Under the pieces are notes generated by a model. It was given only the letters and a program-made list of their open reading frames with translations. It was not told the DNA's origin and did no database searches. Made by a program: the position numbers and the translations under genes. From NCBI GenBank assembly GCA_021234155.1, contig JAJEKV010000066.1, positions 2,920,790-2,984,789 on the forward strand: 64,000 nt of DNA. The letters are read 5' to 3'. The DNA is from Isoetes taiwanensis. Its lineage: Eukaryota > Streptophyta > Lycopodiopsida > Isoetales > Isoetaceae. Every line of letters starts with the position of its first letter. Within the stretch, counting starts at the first letter, position 1. Positions 12,436-23,037 of the stretch are shown here, piece after piece.

Positions 12436-12726
12436 TTAAGTGTGCATCTCTGAAGTCAATATTTGACAAAATGCAATGCAGAGAGGTAATACCATGCAAT
12501 GCCCTCCACACATATTTCCAGCTAGTACTTGAGCTTGGATTGTCAAATCCTTGCATCTCAATCCACCGTCTCTTCTGTCAATACACATTTCAGACCAAGC
12601 CACTTTGTGCATTCCTTCCCCCCATATGAATTTCCTAATAATGGTTTGGTTTTGACTATAAATACCTTTTTGAGCCACAATAGCCGAGGAGTAGTAAAGG
12701 TGGACGCCAAGGGCTGCCTTTAGCAA
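12436..12726 (-). pseudogene. LINE reverse transcriptase C-terminal fragment
   Basis: An open 96-codon stretch within the LINE. It matches the region after the catalytic core of plant L1-like RTs: a 'KAALG...YYSSAIV' segment, then an aromatic-WG motif (KFIWGEG), 'W.....C.....GGL..KDL', the usual order in this family. The palm motif with YADD is absent because the element is 5'-truncated. Downstream codons at 12189-11977 and 11969-11700 continue the same protein in shifted frames. Confidence 0.75.
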
Positions 12727-12830
12727 AACGCCGTCTTGCCGCCATGAGAAGCCTTTGGATGACCATAATTATATCTTTTTTTCTCAAGCTATCTAGGATA
12801 GGAGTCCATATCCCTTTCAAGTTATCAGAG

Positions 12831-13053
<223 letters not shown>

Positions 13054-13521
13054 TTAACATATATAAAGATTATAGGGGTTCACAATATTAAGACACATAT
13101 AGTTTTTTTTTTCTTTTTTAGTACAATTTCCTGTCAATATTTTCCTTAGGTTTGTAATTCTCTGTGTCCTTGGGTTTGTTTTGCATCTTTTGAGCTCTAG
13201 GTCGTCGGACTCATTAGGCTTGATGCTTCCTTTTTTGAGAATATGGCGTTGATGTTAAGATTTGTGTCCTAACAGATGGCATCGTATTTAATCTAAATTT
13301 TGGGTTTATTCGCATCTGAAATTCGTTTTGTATAGTGAACAGTGGCTGGATGCTCACATCGTTCTAAATTTTGGTTTATTTATTACAGGAAATTTGTTTT
13401 GTATACTAAACAGTGGTCGAAAGCTCACATCGTTCCTATGAGTCATAAGTCCTTATGCAGCTTATTTTTTGCACATTGATCCATCACATTGATAATGTTT
13501 ATTTTGTGGTGTGATAAACAG
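13054..13521. repeat. Compound-repeat middle section with captured intron, copy 1
   Basis: Homologous to 18994-19455. It begins ATATATAAAGATTATAGGGG and ends in the intron-like ATAAACAG before the helicase exon. It contains an internal duplication of about 67 bp, with units ending CTCACATCGTTC at about 13366 and 13432. No open frame of note. Confidence 0.75.
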
Positions 13522-13593
13522 GGTTGGAAGATGTTTCTACATTGGAGGAGTTAGGTTTCAATGATGGTCTTCTAAGAGGCGTTTATGAGCATG
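13522..13593 (+). pseudogene. Captured eIF4A-like DEAD-box helicase exon, copy 1
   Basis: 72 nt that translate as LEDVSTLEELGFNDGLLRGV followed by YEHG, the segment just before the Q motif of eIF4A/eIF4A-III-type DEAD-box RNA helicases, where the family pattern is roughly 'F..(M/L)GL...LLRG(I/V)Y.(Y/H)G'. It is bounded by an AG acceptor (13520-13521) after TGATAAAC and a GTATGG donor at 13594, so genomic DNA rather than cDNA was captured. No other helicase exon follows; the downstream sequence departs from the family. It is a gene fragment inside a repeat, not a working gene. Confidence 0.7.
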
Positions 13594-14284
13594 GTATGGT
13601 ATTGCCACGTCACCTTGATGTTTTTGGTCTTCTTAACAAGTAACTTATTTATCTATTTGTTTCAACACATGAGCCATCAACACATGAGCGCCATGTTGTT
13701 ATATTTATCATGCTAGTGAGAACAATCTACTATTCAATAAGCGAGAAACATATATTATAGCCATGCAATGAGTGTAAGGTCCAATCATAGTGGTGCAGCC
13801 CTCAGAGAGAAATCTAAATACTAGATGTAAGAAATTTCAAAACAAAATCACAGACTCATAAGTTGTAAAGATAAAGAGGTAGGGTCTGCGCCGCAACGAA
13901 GGCCCACTCCACTACATTAGTTCCAAGCAACAAGGGAACTAATCCACCAAGAAGTGCTCCATATACCACCCTTTTCTACCAGCTTAAAACACATCTTACC
14001 CTGCCTCGGGTGCATCTTACGTCTCCTCTATGGTCGCTTATACAAGAGCAATAGGGGACCAACCGCCATAGTTGACCACTCCTTCAAAGGCCAGTCAGCA
14101 TTTTTGTCTTCCTTGCTCTCTGCGCTCCAAATTTTGAGCAAAATGACCATCTAACAAACGTTCTAAGGCTTTCCATCCAGTAACTTATAATTTTATTTTG
14201 GTAATAGCTTGAGGGTTAGAGCTCTAGTTGGGCGTTCATTCACCACAAAGTTCAAATACCATCGACTACCCATGGATGGGCAAA
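13594..14284. repeat. Compound-repeat tail, copy 1
   Basis: Matches 19528-20230 closely and 25345-25790 more distantly. Landmarks are CACATGAGC near 13669-13685, GTCCAATCATAGTGGTGCA, CCCACTCCACTACATTAG and ACCAACCGCCATAGTTGA. Short plus-strand frames such as 13954-14154 are conserved only as DNA. Function unknown; at 14285 it abuts an A-core fragment. Confidence 0.8.
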
Positions 14285-15015
14285 TACCATCATGCCACAT
14301 TGGCAGCATCCATGAGGAGATATGACAAATCCCTAGAGACTTGAACGCAAGATCTCTTAATGGAGTAGCCACTAACTAGAGATAATGGCAATATTTCAAA
14401 AAGATTCAAAACTTGATAATCATACAACAATACAATCTGCCACTTTTTCTTTGAAATGGATAATTGGATAATTGTGCCATGTGACAATGCCATGATACTT
14501 AGAATGTTCTCTTTTTTTTTCTTGAGATTAACAATAATCATTTTGGGCATCACACTTCTTTCTATTTGGACTAATTCAAATTATATCAACACAATAATTC
14601 ATCGTTCAGCAAAAAATATGGATGAATCGTGATTTCTAGGCGTATTTGTGAATTATTGTGTGTACTTATACTTGATATAAAATGGTGGGGTAATAATGTA
14701 AAATGTAAATGTGGGAAGTGGGGTGTGGGCCTATATCATGCATATGGGATACTTTTTTTTTTTAGGTTGACCTTTTAACCAACAAACGACGATGTATTTC
14801 AAAATCTCAAGTTATGCCCATGGGATGATTCTTCCATTTAAAACTCCGTGTCTCAAAAATACCAGCTTAGTTTGCGTTTATGTCCCTTTCATTTGGTGAT
14901 TCAAATTCTATCATATTTGAAACTTAAGTAAACAAAAATATCCAGAACAATTGTTAGATCAAATAAACTATAAGCTCATTCAAAATTTCTTGAATTCTGA
15001 AGGAACTTCTACAAG
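14285..15015. repeat. Core repeat A-core, copy 3 (partial)
   Basis: Homologous to 4077-4770 and 1463-2150, starting at ATCATGCCACATTGGCAGCA. The first ~320 bp of the core are missing. It connects through AGCTGAAAAGTATGATGAGA at 15014 to the next compound-repeat copy. Confidence 0.85.
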
Positions 15016-15050
15016 CTGAAAAGTATGATGAGAGAGTTTGTAAAGTAAGG

Positions 15051-15715
15051 TTACACATGATTGCTAAAGAAGTTGAAGTTTGTAAAAAGTATGATAAGAG
15101 AGTTTGTAAAGTAAGGCTACACATTATTATGAAACATTCAATAAAACATGGACATATTCAGATTTATTTGATAACACTTCAGAAATGTCATTATAAGATT
15201 ATATGTATTCAATTTTTCTTGATTTTGATAAATATTTCAAGTATTACTATTATAAGTTTATCCTTAAATTAAAATTATAATAGATACCAAAAGATAAGAT
15301 CGCTTTTTAAATAAATTTTTACTTGAATTTATCTAAAATTAAACATTTTGCGAATATAAAATTTAAAATCTTAGTGATTTAATAAATTTATAATTTGATA
15401 ATTACAACAAATTGTAAATAAAATTTGATGGTTTGATAATAGATTCACTTAAAACTATCATGAGAATTTTACAATTTATACCCTCTTAGCACAATTAAAT
15501 TTTTTTTAGAAAGTTTTAGGTTGACATTGATTAAATAATAAAGTCTGTGTTTTAATAACAAATTTCTAAATAGTTTATTTATGAATTAAAACACATCAAA
15601 AATTGATCAATAATAAACTATTCATATTTTTTTTGTTAACAGATTAATTGTAATCACTTAATTAATTTTAATTAATGTAATACATTTTCCTCTTTACTTT
15701 CCTTAGTAAAATAAG
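15051..15715. mobile_element. AT-rich foldback-element fragment, compound repeat copy 2
   Basis: Nearly identical to 8585-9230, with a few short indels, and a diverged relative of 23038-23832. The plus-strand frame at 15057-15272 is a chance opening in AT-rich DNA. Confidence 0.7.
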
Positions 15716-15749
15716 TATTGATCTTTTTTAACATGATGTTATTTTTGAA

Positions 15750-16408
15750 TAACTTCACCAAAGAACTATGAGTTACCATTCGTATTGATGGGAAGCCCAA
15801 AAACTTCATGTCGCCAAAAGCAATGCAAAAGCTTAAATTCGTCACCAAATATATGAAGAAAGAGAAAGTCAGGTTGGCACCAAAAAATATAACCATCGCG
15901 ATGGGTAAAGCAGTTGAATGCATATGCTTTTTCTTAAATATAAAGAGCGAGTCATATCGGCAATGAGATAATTAATTGTATATAGTGGAAGTATGACAAA
16001 AATCATCCTGAATGGAACGGCTTAGATGGAAGTGAGCACTCATAAATTACTATTGACAAAATCATCCGAATGGAACGGCTTAGATGGAAGTGAGCACTCA
16101 TAGATTACTATAACCTAAATGTCTTAGTCAACCTAGGTACACGACACAAGAGTCATCATAGGTAGACACCTAACCCAAGAGCTTGAACTGATGCCATTAG
16201 AACTTAGTTCAACAATAGTTAAGGTTGAAGAACTAATCTGCGGTTTCCCTAGAGCCTCACGGGCATATGTAATTCAGGTAGTAAGACCTTTGCAAGCGAT
16301 TTTAAAAAGACTCCTTATGGAGTAACGAGGACCTCTTTTTCAAAGATACCTCGCAAACTCCTAAAGGGAAACATAGAACACGAGATCACTCTATGCTCCG
16401 GATAAGTA
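15750..16408 (+). pseudogene. Ty3/gypsy protease-to-RT fragment, copy 2 (decayed)
   Basis: Homologous to 9285-9918. The downstream part reads GNIEHEITLCSG at about 16366-16401, close to the IEH(Q/E)I segment at the start of plant gypsy reverse transcriptases, following a leucine-rich LLMEYEDLF-like stretch in another frame. The 58 bp tandem duplication seen in copy 1 is present at about 15990-16105. Interrupted at 16409 by the LINE T-run. Stops and frameshifts make it inactive. Confidence 0.55.
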
Positions 16409-17444
16409 TTTTTTTTTTCCCTTTTTTTTTGAGGGTAAGTGTATGATATATTAAAATAATATGGAAAATAGTGTACAAACTAGTAAAATTTAAAAGCAAA
16501 GGCTAGCCTAAACGAAGCCGTCCACCATGCGCCCTCGGCTAACGGTGACATTTGAAGAACATGTAGAATCCTTTGAATTCTACCAAGCCTATCCAGATCT
16601 TTGTTGTAATTTCTTCCAAACTTTCGTGATAGCTAAAGCCATAAGTGCCACCTCTATGTTAAAAAATATTCTTCGACTTATCCAAAGAAAAAAGTGTTGC
16701 CCACCTATAACGATCCACATTTATATTTTTCATTGTCCAATGATATATTATATTAACCGGCAATCTTTGAAACTATATCTCCATCGTAACCTCTATTATC
16801 CCCGACTATAAACACTTTTGAGCACACCTATGAATGTGGATTCCCATAGCCAAGACTCTTTCACCTTTGGGGCAAAAGAATAGATGAGAGAGAGGTTCAA
16901 TAGTGCTTTGCATCCAAGTGGGGAGTTGTCATTATGAAGTATCCTTGATGGAGTTTCTCCATAGTGCTAAGCCCCGTAGTGCTAACCATCTAAAAAACTG
17001 CAGCCCTTTTTTAACATAGGATTGTTCGAGAATTGTTCCGTAGTTCCTGCAGAGCTTGAGAAACATCAACAGCCAACAACTTGCGGCTTTTTGAGGGAGC
17101 ACGGACCGGAGAAGGCGATAGATAGAACTAACAATGTACTTTTGTCTTGCCCCGACATGCCCATCGATCATTAGGGACCAATACATATTTCCAGACCTTT
17201 CAAAGCCACTTTGTGCATTCCCTTCCCCCATATGAATTCCCTAATAATGGCTTGGATTTGACTATAAACACCTTTTGAGCCACAATAGCCGAGGAGTAGT
17301 AAAAAAGGTGGGGCCGATGTCAAAGTGTGTGCCTTAACAACGTCGTCTTACCCGCCAGTGATAGAAACCTTTGGATGACCATAATTATATCTTTTTCTCA
17401 AGCTATCCACGAGTCCATATCCCTTTCAAGTTATCACCTTTTTG
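16409..17444 (-). mobile_element. 5'-truncated L1-type LINE, copy 2 (internally shortened)
   Basis: Same element at the same point of the compound repeat as 9919-12828: T-run at 16409-16430 on the left, AGATGGAGGT (17445-17454) on the right. It lacks the ~1.4 kb segment holding the foldback element and about 450 bp near 17160 that in copy 1 spans roughly 12050-12500. The minus-strand frame 17231-16932 keeps FRWLALRGLALW, homologous to 11969-11700. Because both copies share the insertion point, they derive from one insertion followed by duplication. Confidence 0.85.
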
Positions 17445-17447
17445 AGA

Positions 17448-17481
17448 TGGAGGTTCTATGGTGAAGCTACTAATAAGGATG

Positions 17482-17543
<62 letters not shown>

Positions 17544-17587
17544 CAGTCAATGATTTTACTCGTGTTGGTTTATGTAAAGTTAATAAT

Positions 17588-17623
<36 letters not shown>

Positions 17624-17647
17624 ATGATGATGATCATCATCATCATC
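17448..17647. repeat. Compound triplet microsatellite, AAT and AAC expansions
   Basis: After the anchor come short GAT units, an AAT run (17496-17542), a 38 bp unique spacer, an AAC run (17586-17621) and then a short GATGATGATCATCATCATC palindrome (about 17626-17647). It has the same block order as 12853-13053 but different blocks are long: here the GAT/ATC palindrome is short and AAT and AAC are expanded. Confidence 0.95.
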
Positions 17648-17655
17648 TTAACATA

Positions 17656-18993
17656 TCTCCATCATATAAAATTGTGGGAGCAAAAAAAAGGCGATTTGCG
17701 GGGGCAAAAAATTCCACATCGACAAGTCGAGGATTGGGATGGAGGGCGAGGATTTCTTTAGACAAATAGGGCCCTCTGTTTTTGGCGCTTTTGCGCCATA
17801 GCCCGCTCTATTGATTTCGGAGGGATTTTGAAGCGTGCAAACCTATTTTGGATTGAAGGCCACAAATAAAATGCGAGTTGGAAATCTCACGGGTTTGGCC
17901 GCAAATAAACAAAGCTTGGAAATCTCATCAAAGTCGATTGAGCCATCTGCCGAGGAATCAGGCATCAAAGGCAAAGCCGGACTATGGCTTGGATCTTTTA
18001 GTTCCTTATAACTAAGTTTCAATGCGTGTCGGCCAAATATTGATGCCAAGCATGCCAAATCCAATAGTTCTTGCCCCAAATTAGGTGGCTGCAATCATTT
18101 TGAGCACTATAATCTCAAATTCACTATAATATCACGAAAAAAACCCATCGATTATCTTTGAATAGATTGTAGTTTTCTGCCAATCATACCCTTGATTCTA
18201 TTTTGAAGAATCCGAATACATCCTAAACAAAACAAATATGTAGATCCGGAGTTTGAGTTTTCTGAGGGAGGCTAAAAGCATCATATTTTGGCTGGGCCCA
18301 TTTGGGCGATTCTTATAATAAAGCCTACAAAGTTTTCAACTTGAGACCTCCCTGTTTACTAGTATGTTTTTAGACAGGAAAAACTAATTAAGCTTCTCGA
18401 TATATATTTACGGAACGGAAAAACAATTTAAGCCCATGCATTGTTAATTTAGATTAAATGAACCAATTAATTCCCGGAAAGCTCATGACAAACTTGATGA
18501 AGCTATCCTTTACTAAAGCAAAGCCGGAGCTAGGAAGATCAAACCAAAATGGAAATGGCCTTTGTTTCTTCTCCTTCAATGGCGAACTTCGGGACTGGGT
18601 CGAGATCATGGTAATGAAAAAGAGGCCGTATTTCTTCTTGCGGTTAAAAAGAAGGGCCAGAAACAATATTATCATTGACACTGGAACAAAAAAGTTTAAT
18701 CATGGTTAAAAAGGTAATGTACATGAATGCAACAAAAGCCAATTCGAAATGCTGCCTTCAAATCGTATTTAACAGCACGAAGTTCTTGGGGAACGAGATT
18801 TGAGTTCCCCAGATTCCTAGAGAACAGCAGATGGTAGCATTACCCAAGGGTTGCTCTAAAAAATGCCTACATGAAATTTCTCACCATACACACACCACAC
18901 GCTCACATAGTCTTCATTTTTAAGCCCACACCATTACTTCAAAAACCCCCTTGAACCTTGAACTATAAGCGGCAACGCTTGCAAAAATCATCT
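17656..18993. other. 1.3 kb insertion specific to compound copy 2
   Basis: In copy 1, CATCTTAACATAT is followed directly by ATAAAGATTATAGGGG. In copy 2 these are separated by about 1.34 kb of unrelated sequence. Frames inside: minus 17843-18094 (contains LDLACLASIFGRHALKLSY) and plus 18458-18709 (83 codons, contains FFSFNGELRDWVEIMV); neither is recognised. I see no clear terminal repeats or target duplication, so the element class is unknown. It could also be sequence lost from copy 1. Confidence 0.5.
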
Positions 18994-19455
18994 TTGTAAA
19001 AGATTATAGGGGTTCGCAATATTAAGACACATAGTTTTTTTTTTCTTTTTTAGTACAATTTCCTGTCTATATTTTCCTTAGGTTTGTAATTCTCTGTGTC
19101 CTTGGGTTTGTTTTGCATCTTTTTGAGCTCAGTCGTCAGGACTCATTAGGCTTGATGCTTCCTTTTTGAGAATATGGCGTTGATGTTAAGCTTTGTGTCC
19201 CAACGATAGATGGCATCGTATTTAATCTAAATTTTGGTTTATTCGTTCTGAAATTCGTTTTGTATAGTGAACAGTGGCTGGATGCTCACATCGTTCTAAA
19301 TTTTGGTTTATTTATTACAGGAAATTTGTTTTGTATACTAAGCGATGGCGAAAAGCTCACATCGTTCTTATGAGTCATAAGTCCTTATCACGACTTATTT
19401 TTGCACATTGATCCATCACATTGATAATGTTTATTTTTTGTGGTGTGATAAACGG

Positions 19456-19527
19456 GGTTGGAAGGTGTTTCTACATTGGAGGAGTTAGGTTTCAATGATG
19501 GTCTTCTAAGAGGCGTTTATGAGCATG
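19456..19527 (+). pseudogene. Captured eIF4A-like helicase exon, copy 2
   Basis: Same 72 nt exon as 13522-13593, with the LEELGFNDGLLRGVYEHG core unchanged. The acceptor has changed from AAACAG to AAACGG (AG lost at 19454-19455), so it could no longer be spliced as in its source gene. GTATGG donor kept at 19528. Confidence 0.7.
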
Positions 19528-20230
19528 GTATGGTATTGCCATGTCACCTTGATGTTTTGGTCTTCTTAACAAGTAACTTATTTATCTATTTGTTTCAACA
19601 CATGAGCCATCAACACATGAGCGCCATGTTGTTGTTATATTTATCATGCTAGTGAGAACAATCTGCGCTATTCAATAGCGCAGAAACATATATTATAGCC
19701 ATGCAATGAGTGTGAGGTCCAATCATAGTGGTGCAACCCTCGAGAGAAATCTAAATACTAGATGTAAGAAATTTCAAAACAAAATCACGGACTCATAAGT
19801 TGTAAAGATAAAGAGGTAAGGTCTGGTGCCGCAAAGCGAAGGCCCACTCCACTACATTAGTTCCAAGCAACAGGGAACTAATCCACCAAGAAGTGCTCCA
19901 TATACCACCCTTTTCTACCAGCTTAAAACACATCTTACCCTACCTGGAGGGTGCATCTTTCTCCTCTATGGTCGCTTATACAAGAGCAATAGGGGACCAA
20001 CCGCCATAGTTGACCACTCCTTCAAATGCCAGTCCAAACATTTTTGTCTTCCCTTGCTCTCTGCGCTCCAAATTTTGAGCAAAATGACCATCTAACAAAA
20101 GTTCTAAGGCTTTCCATCCAGTAACTTATAATTTTATTTTGGTAATAGCTTGAGGGTTAGAGCTCTAGTTGGGCTTTCATTCGCCACAAAGTTCAAATAC
20201 CATCGACTACTTATGGATGGGCAAAAGTAG
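19528..20230. repeat. Compound-repeat tail, copy 2
   Basis: Homologous to 13594-14284 almost base for base, with short indels. The plus-strand frame at 19826-20095 is a repeat opening, not a gene. Confidence 0.8.
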
Positions 20231-20262
20231 TTACAACCTTAATCACAAAAATTATAATTATA

Positions 20263-20425
20263 TTCTTTGTTTCTCACATAATAATTGTTTGCCTAGTAGA
20301 CTCTTATATATGCATTTTCCTTTTTGCTTTCCTTAGTAAAATTAGACTCTTTATTTCTCACATAACAATTGTTTGCCAGGTAAACTCTTGTATACGCATT
20401 TTCCTTTTTACTTTCCTTAGTAAAA
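20263..20425. repeat. 80 bp tandem duplication at the copy 2/3 junction
   Basis: TTTCTCACATAA(T/C)AATTGTTTGCC occurs at about 20270 and 20350, each followed by ACTCTT(A/G)TATA and ATTTTCCTTTTT(G/A)CTTTCC. It occupies the place of the AT-rich fragment seen in copies 1 and 2. Confidence 0.8.
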
Positions 20426-20439
20426 TAAGTGTTGATCTT

Positions 20440-21026
20440 TTTTAACATGATGTCATTTTTGAATAACTTCAGCCAAGAACCAAGTTACCGTTCTTATTGA
20501 TGGGGAGCCCAACAACTTTATGTCGCCAAAAGTAGTGCAAAAGCTTAAATTCATCGCCAAATATATGAAGAAAGAGAAAGTCAGGTTGGCACCAAGGAAT
20601 ATAACCATGGCGATGGGTGAAGCAGTTGAATGTATATGCTTAAATATAAAGACAGTCATATCGGTATAGATAATTAATTGTATAGGGGAAGTATGACATA
20701 ATCATCTGAATAGAATGGCATATACCAAAGCAGGCGCTCATAGATTACTATAACCAAAATGTCTTAGTCAACCTCATTCATGACACAAGAGTCATCATAG
20801 GTAGACACCTAACCCAGGAGCTTGAACTGATGCCATTAGAACTTAGTTCAACAATAGATAAGGTTGAAGAATTAATCATCCAAGTTTCCCTAAAGCCTCT
20901 AGAGGCATATGTAATTTAGGTAGTAAGACCCTTCCAAATGATGGAACTCCTTATGGACAAGGATCTCTTTTCAAAGATACCTGTAAACTCTTAAAGGAAA
21001 CATAGAACACGATCACTCTCCCCCCG
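20440..21026 (+). pseudogene. Ty3/gypsy protease-to-RT fragment, copy 3
   Basis: Best preserved protease stretch in the window: 20485-20550 reads VTVLIDGEPNNFMSPKVVQK on the plus strand, matching the plant Ty3/gypsy retropepsin pattern (V.(V/L)(I/L)D.G.(T/S).NF(I/M)S) with the catalytic Asp but one residue short after it. The 58 bp duplication of copies 1 and 2 is absent and so is the LINE: 21000-21026 runs straight into the anchor, giving the empty insertion site. Minus-strand frames here are shadows. Confidence 0.6.
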
Positions 21027-21120
21027 GATGGAAGTTCTATGGTGAAGCTACTAATAAGGAGGAGGAGGAGGGAGGAGGAGGAGGATCCAGGGCGGCAATT
21101 CGATGATTCATCTTAACATA
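21027..21120. repeat. Anchor followed by GGA microsatellite
   Basis: The anchor GGAAGTTCTATGGTGAAGCT (from about 21030) is followed by ACTAATAA and then a GGA run (about 21058-21086) instead of GAT, AAT or AAC. A residual GATGATTCATC (about 21102-21112) marks the place of the palindrome, followed by the shared TTAACATATATAAAGATT. Confidence 0.9.
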
Positions 21121-21699
21121 TATAAAGATTGTAGGGGTTAAATATTAAGACACGAGTGAGTTGATGGCAAACTTGGACAAAAATCCCCTCGGCAGCGTCT
21201 TCATAAGCTTCTTCCTCTAGCTTTGGTGGGTCTGTATGCCCAACCCCTGGACTCGTTGATGCCCCCGAGATCCCGCCTCAAAAAGAAGTTGTTTTGAGAC
21301 AATGCGGATGTGGAGGATCTCGGTAAATCCGGCAGACTTTGACAAAATCCAGCCCGTGATAATGATAATGGCAAAAGCGGAGTCATGGTTTTGAAGAATG
21401 GCCTTTTCAAAGAGCCTTTCAAGCTCTCGCTTTTGCCGATCTCATTACGCATCAGCGCCATATCCTAGAATCAAGATTCTACTATTCAATTCAGGCACCG
21501 CCGACCATCGGACCAGTGTGCTTAGTGACCCAGTGACCCTTCTTTGCGCTTTGTAGCTATCTCCTCGACCGATTTAGACAATATAGTCCTTTTTTTTAAT
21601 TTTTAAATATTTGGTGCATACATTGCTCTCTGTTTTCAACAATAAATAATCACAATATGAAATAGCATACATCATGTTAATCATTATTTGATACCCCTT

Positions 21700-22687
21700 G
21701 TTGGTGGGTACCATGGAAAATAATCTTCCACTTTTGTGCCTCGGTTCATCCATTAACTCAACGGGCCGGAGGTTAGCGGGAATCTTGACGATTTAAAGCA
21801 TGGTATGATTACGGCGGTTAGCGACATGGGAAATCTTTCAAACAAAATTCTCATTGTCTCGATGGGACATATCTATTTGGCAAAAGATTCCTTGGTACTA
21901 CGCCATTGGTTGCTCCTTAGGATATTGAAGGGTGCATGTGGGTTTCCCACCGAGTGTTCCTTCGAGCATAGGTTTTTGTGAACTCTATATATAGGTTGCT
22001 TGTCAATAGTGATATCCTTCGCCATCCACTAGGTGGTCCCTTCAAGGCACCTCCCAATTGGAGACATTATGTGGACTTGGGCTTGGGATAAATTACTCCA
22101 TCCTAAGGTGGCGGTGCTTTGGTGGCGATTCTTCCTTTTGTGCCCTCATGTGAACGTGCTTGTCCACGATTTGATCCTCGAGTGTCATTTTCTACCTTGT
22201 GCAAACAAAGGACGAGACCATTGAGCATTGTTTCTTTTTATGTGTTCATCTCCAGCCTGTTTTGGTCTTTGGTTGCTTTCTCATTTTCATGACATTGACA
22301 AGCCGCCAAATGCTTCTCACTATCTATCCAGTGCTTGGAATAAGTTCTTGAGCCAAGCATTTCATTTAGCATCGGGATGATTGTTGTGGTCCATCCGAAG
22401 CCTTGGAAGGTGTTTATCTTTCAGGGGTTTGGATATTCCTCCCCGTTGTCCTCCGGGACGCACAAGCTAGAATCGCTAAGGCATTCCATTGTTCTTAATG
22501 CTTGCTCTTCGCCGGCGATTGATATTTGAGTCCCATCCAGATGTGTCAACTTTATGCATAGGTGGTGGTTCTACTCGATGGATCATGATTATCCTCTGAG
22601 ACTTTATTCCCGCCTTTATTCATTGGTATTTTGCTTTGGCTTGGAGTTTCAATAAAGTTTTGTGTTCTTCAAAAAAAAAAAAAAAAT
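21700..22687 (+). mobile_element. LINE 3' end with poly(A)
   Basis: Plus-strand remnant of an L1-type LINE. The frame at 22033-22224 reads WDKLLHPKVAVLWWRFFLL and continues towards CHFLPCANKGRDH, resembling the zinc-binding domain that follows RT in plant LINEs ('K..W....PPK...F.WR......T...L'). The 3' end is marked by AATAAAG (22651) and an uninterrupted A-run at 22671-22686. The left boundary is uncertain and frames are broken. It is a different element from the two minus-strand LINE copies. Confidence 0.65.
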
Positions 22688-22856
22688 TTTGAAAATATCT
22701 GTAGGAGATGATGACTTAAGCTAAGACAACAACTCCACAACAACAAAAAGAAGGGGAGGGGGTTAAAACCACCTTCATTTTCTCATTATTAGACAATCAC
22801 ACTCTTAAGCTGATAACAATAGGCATAGCAAATTCCCCAATATAAACCTCTTACCT

Positions 22857-22875
22857 TATCTATCTATCTATCTAT
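22857..22875. repeat. TATC tetranucleotide microsatellite
   Basis: Nearly five TATC units, uninterrupted. Confidence 0.9.
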
Positions 22876-23037
22876 GCTATTCTTCTACGGGTTCTTTTAG
22901 ACATACATAATATGGAATTCCAAACAAACAATGGACCTTTTATGGTGGCCTTTGAAATGTTTAGGAAGTTCATGGGTACGATGGAAGCTCAAAAGTTATT
23001 TGCAAGGTGGTGTTATTATTTTGGCACAAGTGGTGAT

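Larger units (their letters stand above)
9919..12828 (-). mobile_element. 5'-truncated L1-type LINE, copy 1
   Basis: A non-LTR retrotransposon inserted on the minus strand. Its poly(A) tail appears as a T-run at 9919-9938, and a near-identical 10 bp target duplication flanks it (AGATAGAAGT at 9909-9918, AGATGGAAGT at 12829-12838). The minus strand encodes the end of RT and the C-terminal region: KGIWTPILDSLRKK near the truncated 5' end, KFIWGEGMHKVAW and GGLRCKDL (12726-12436), then FRWLALWGLSTM (11969-11700). Frames are broken, so it is dead. About 1.4 kb (10250-11690) is absent from the sister copy at 16409-17444 and includes a foldback element. Confidence 0.85.

Noticed and set aside
15672-15923. 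Minus-strand frames at 15672-15923 and 20453-20659 as a repeated gene
   Set aside because: They are antisense shadows of the gypsy protease fragment, which reads correctly on the plus strand.
17442-17627. Frame with poly-Asn and poly-Thr
   Set aside because: Product of the AAT and AAC runs; kept only as a hint that the anchor might once have been coding.
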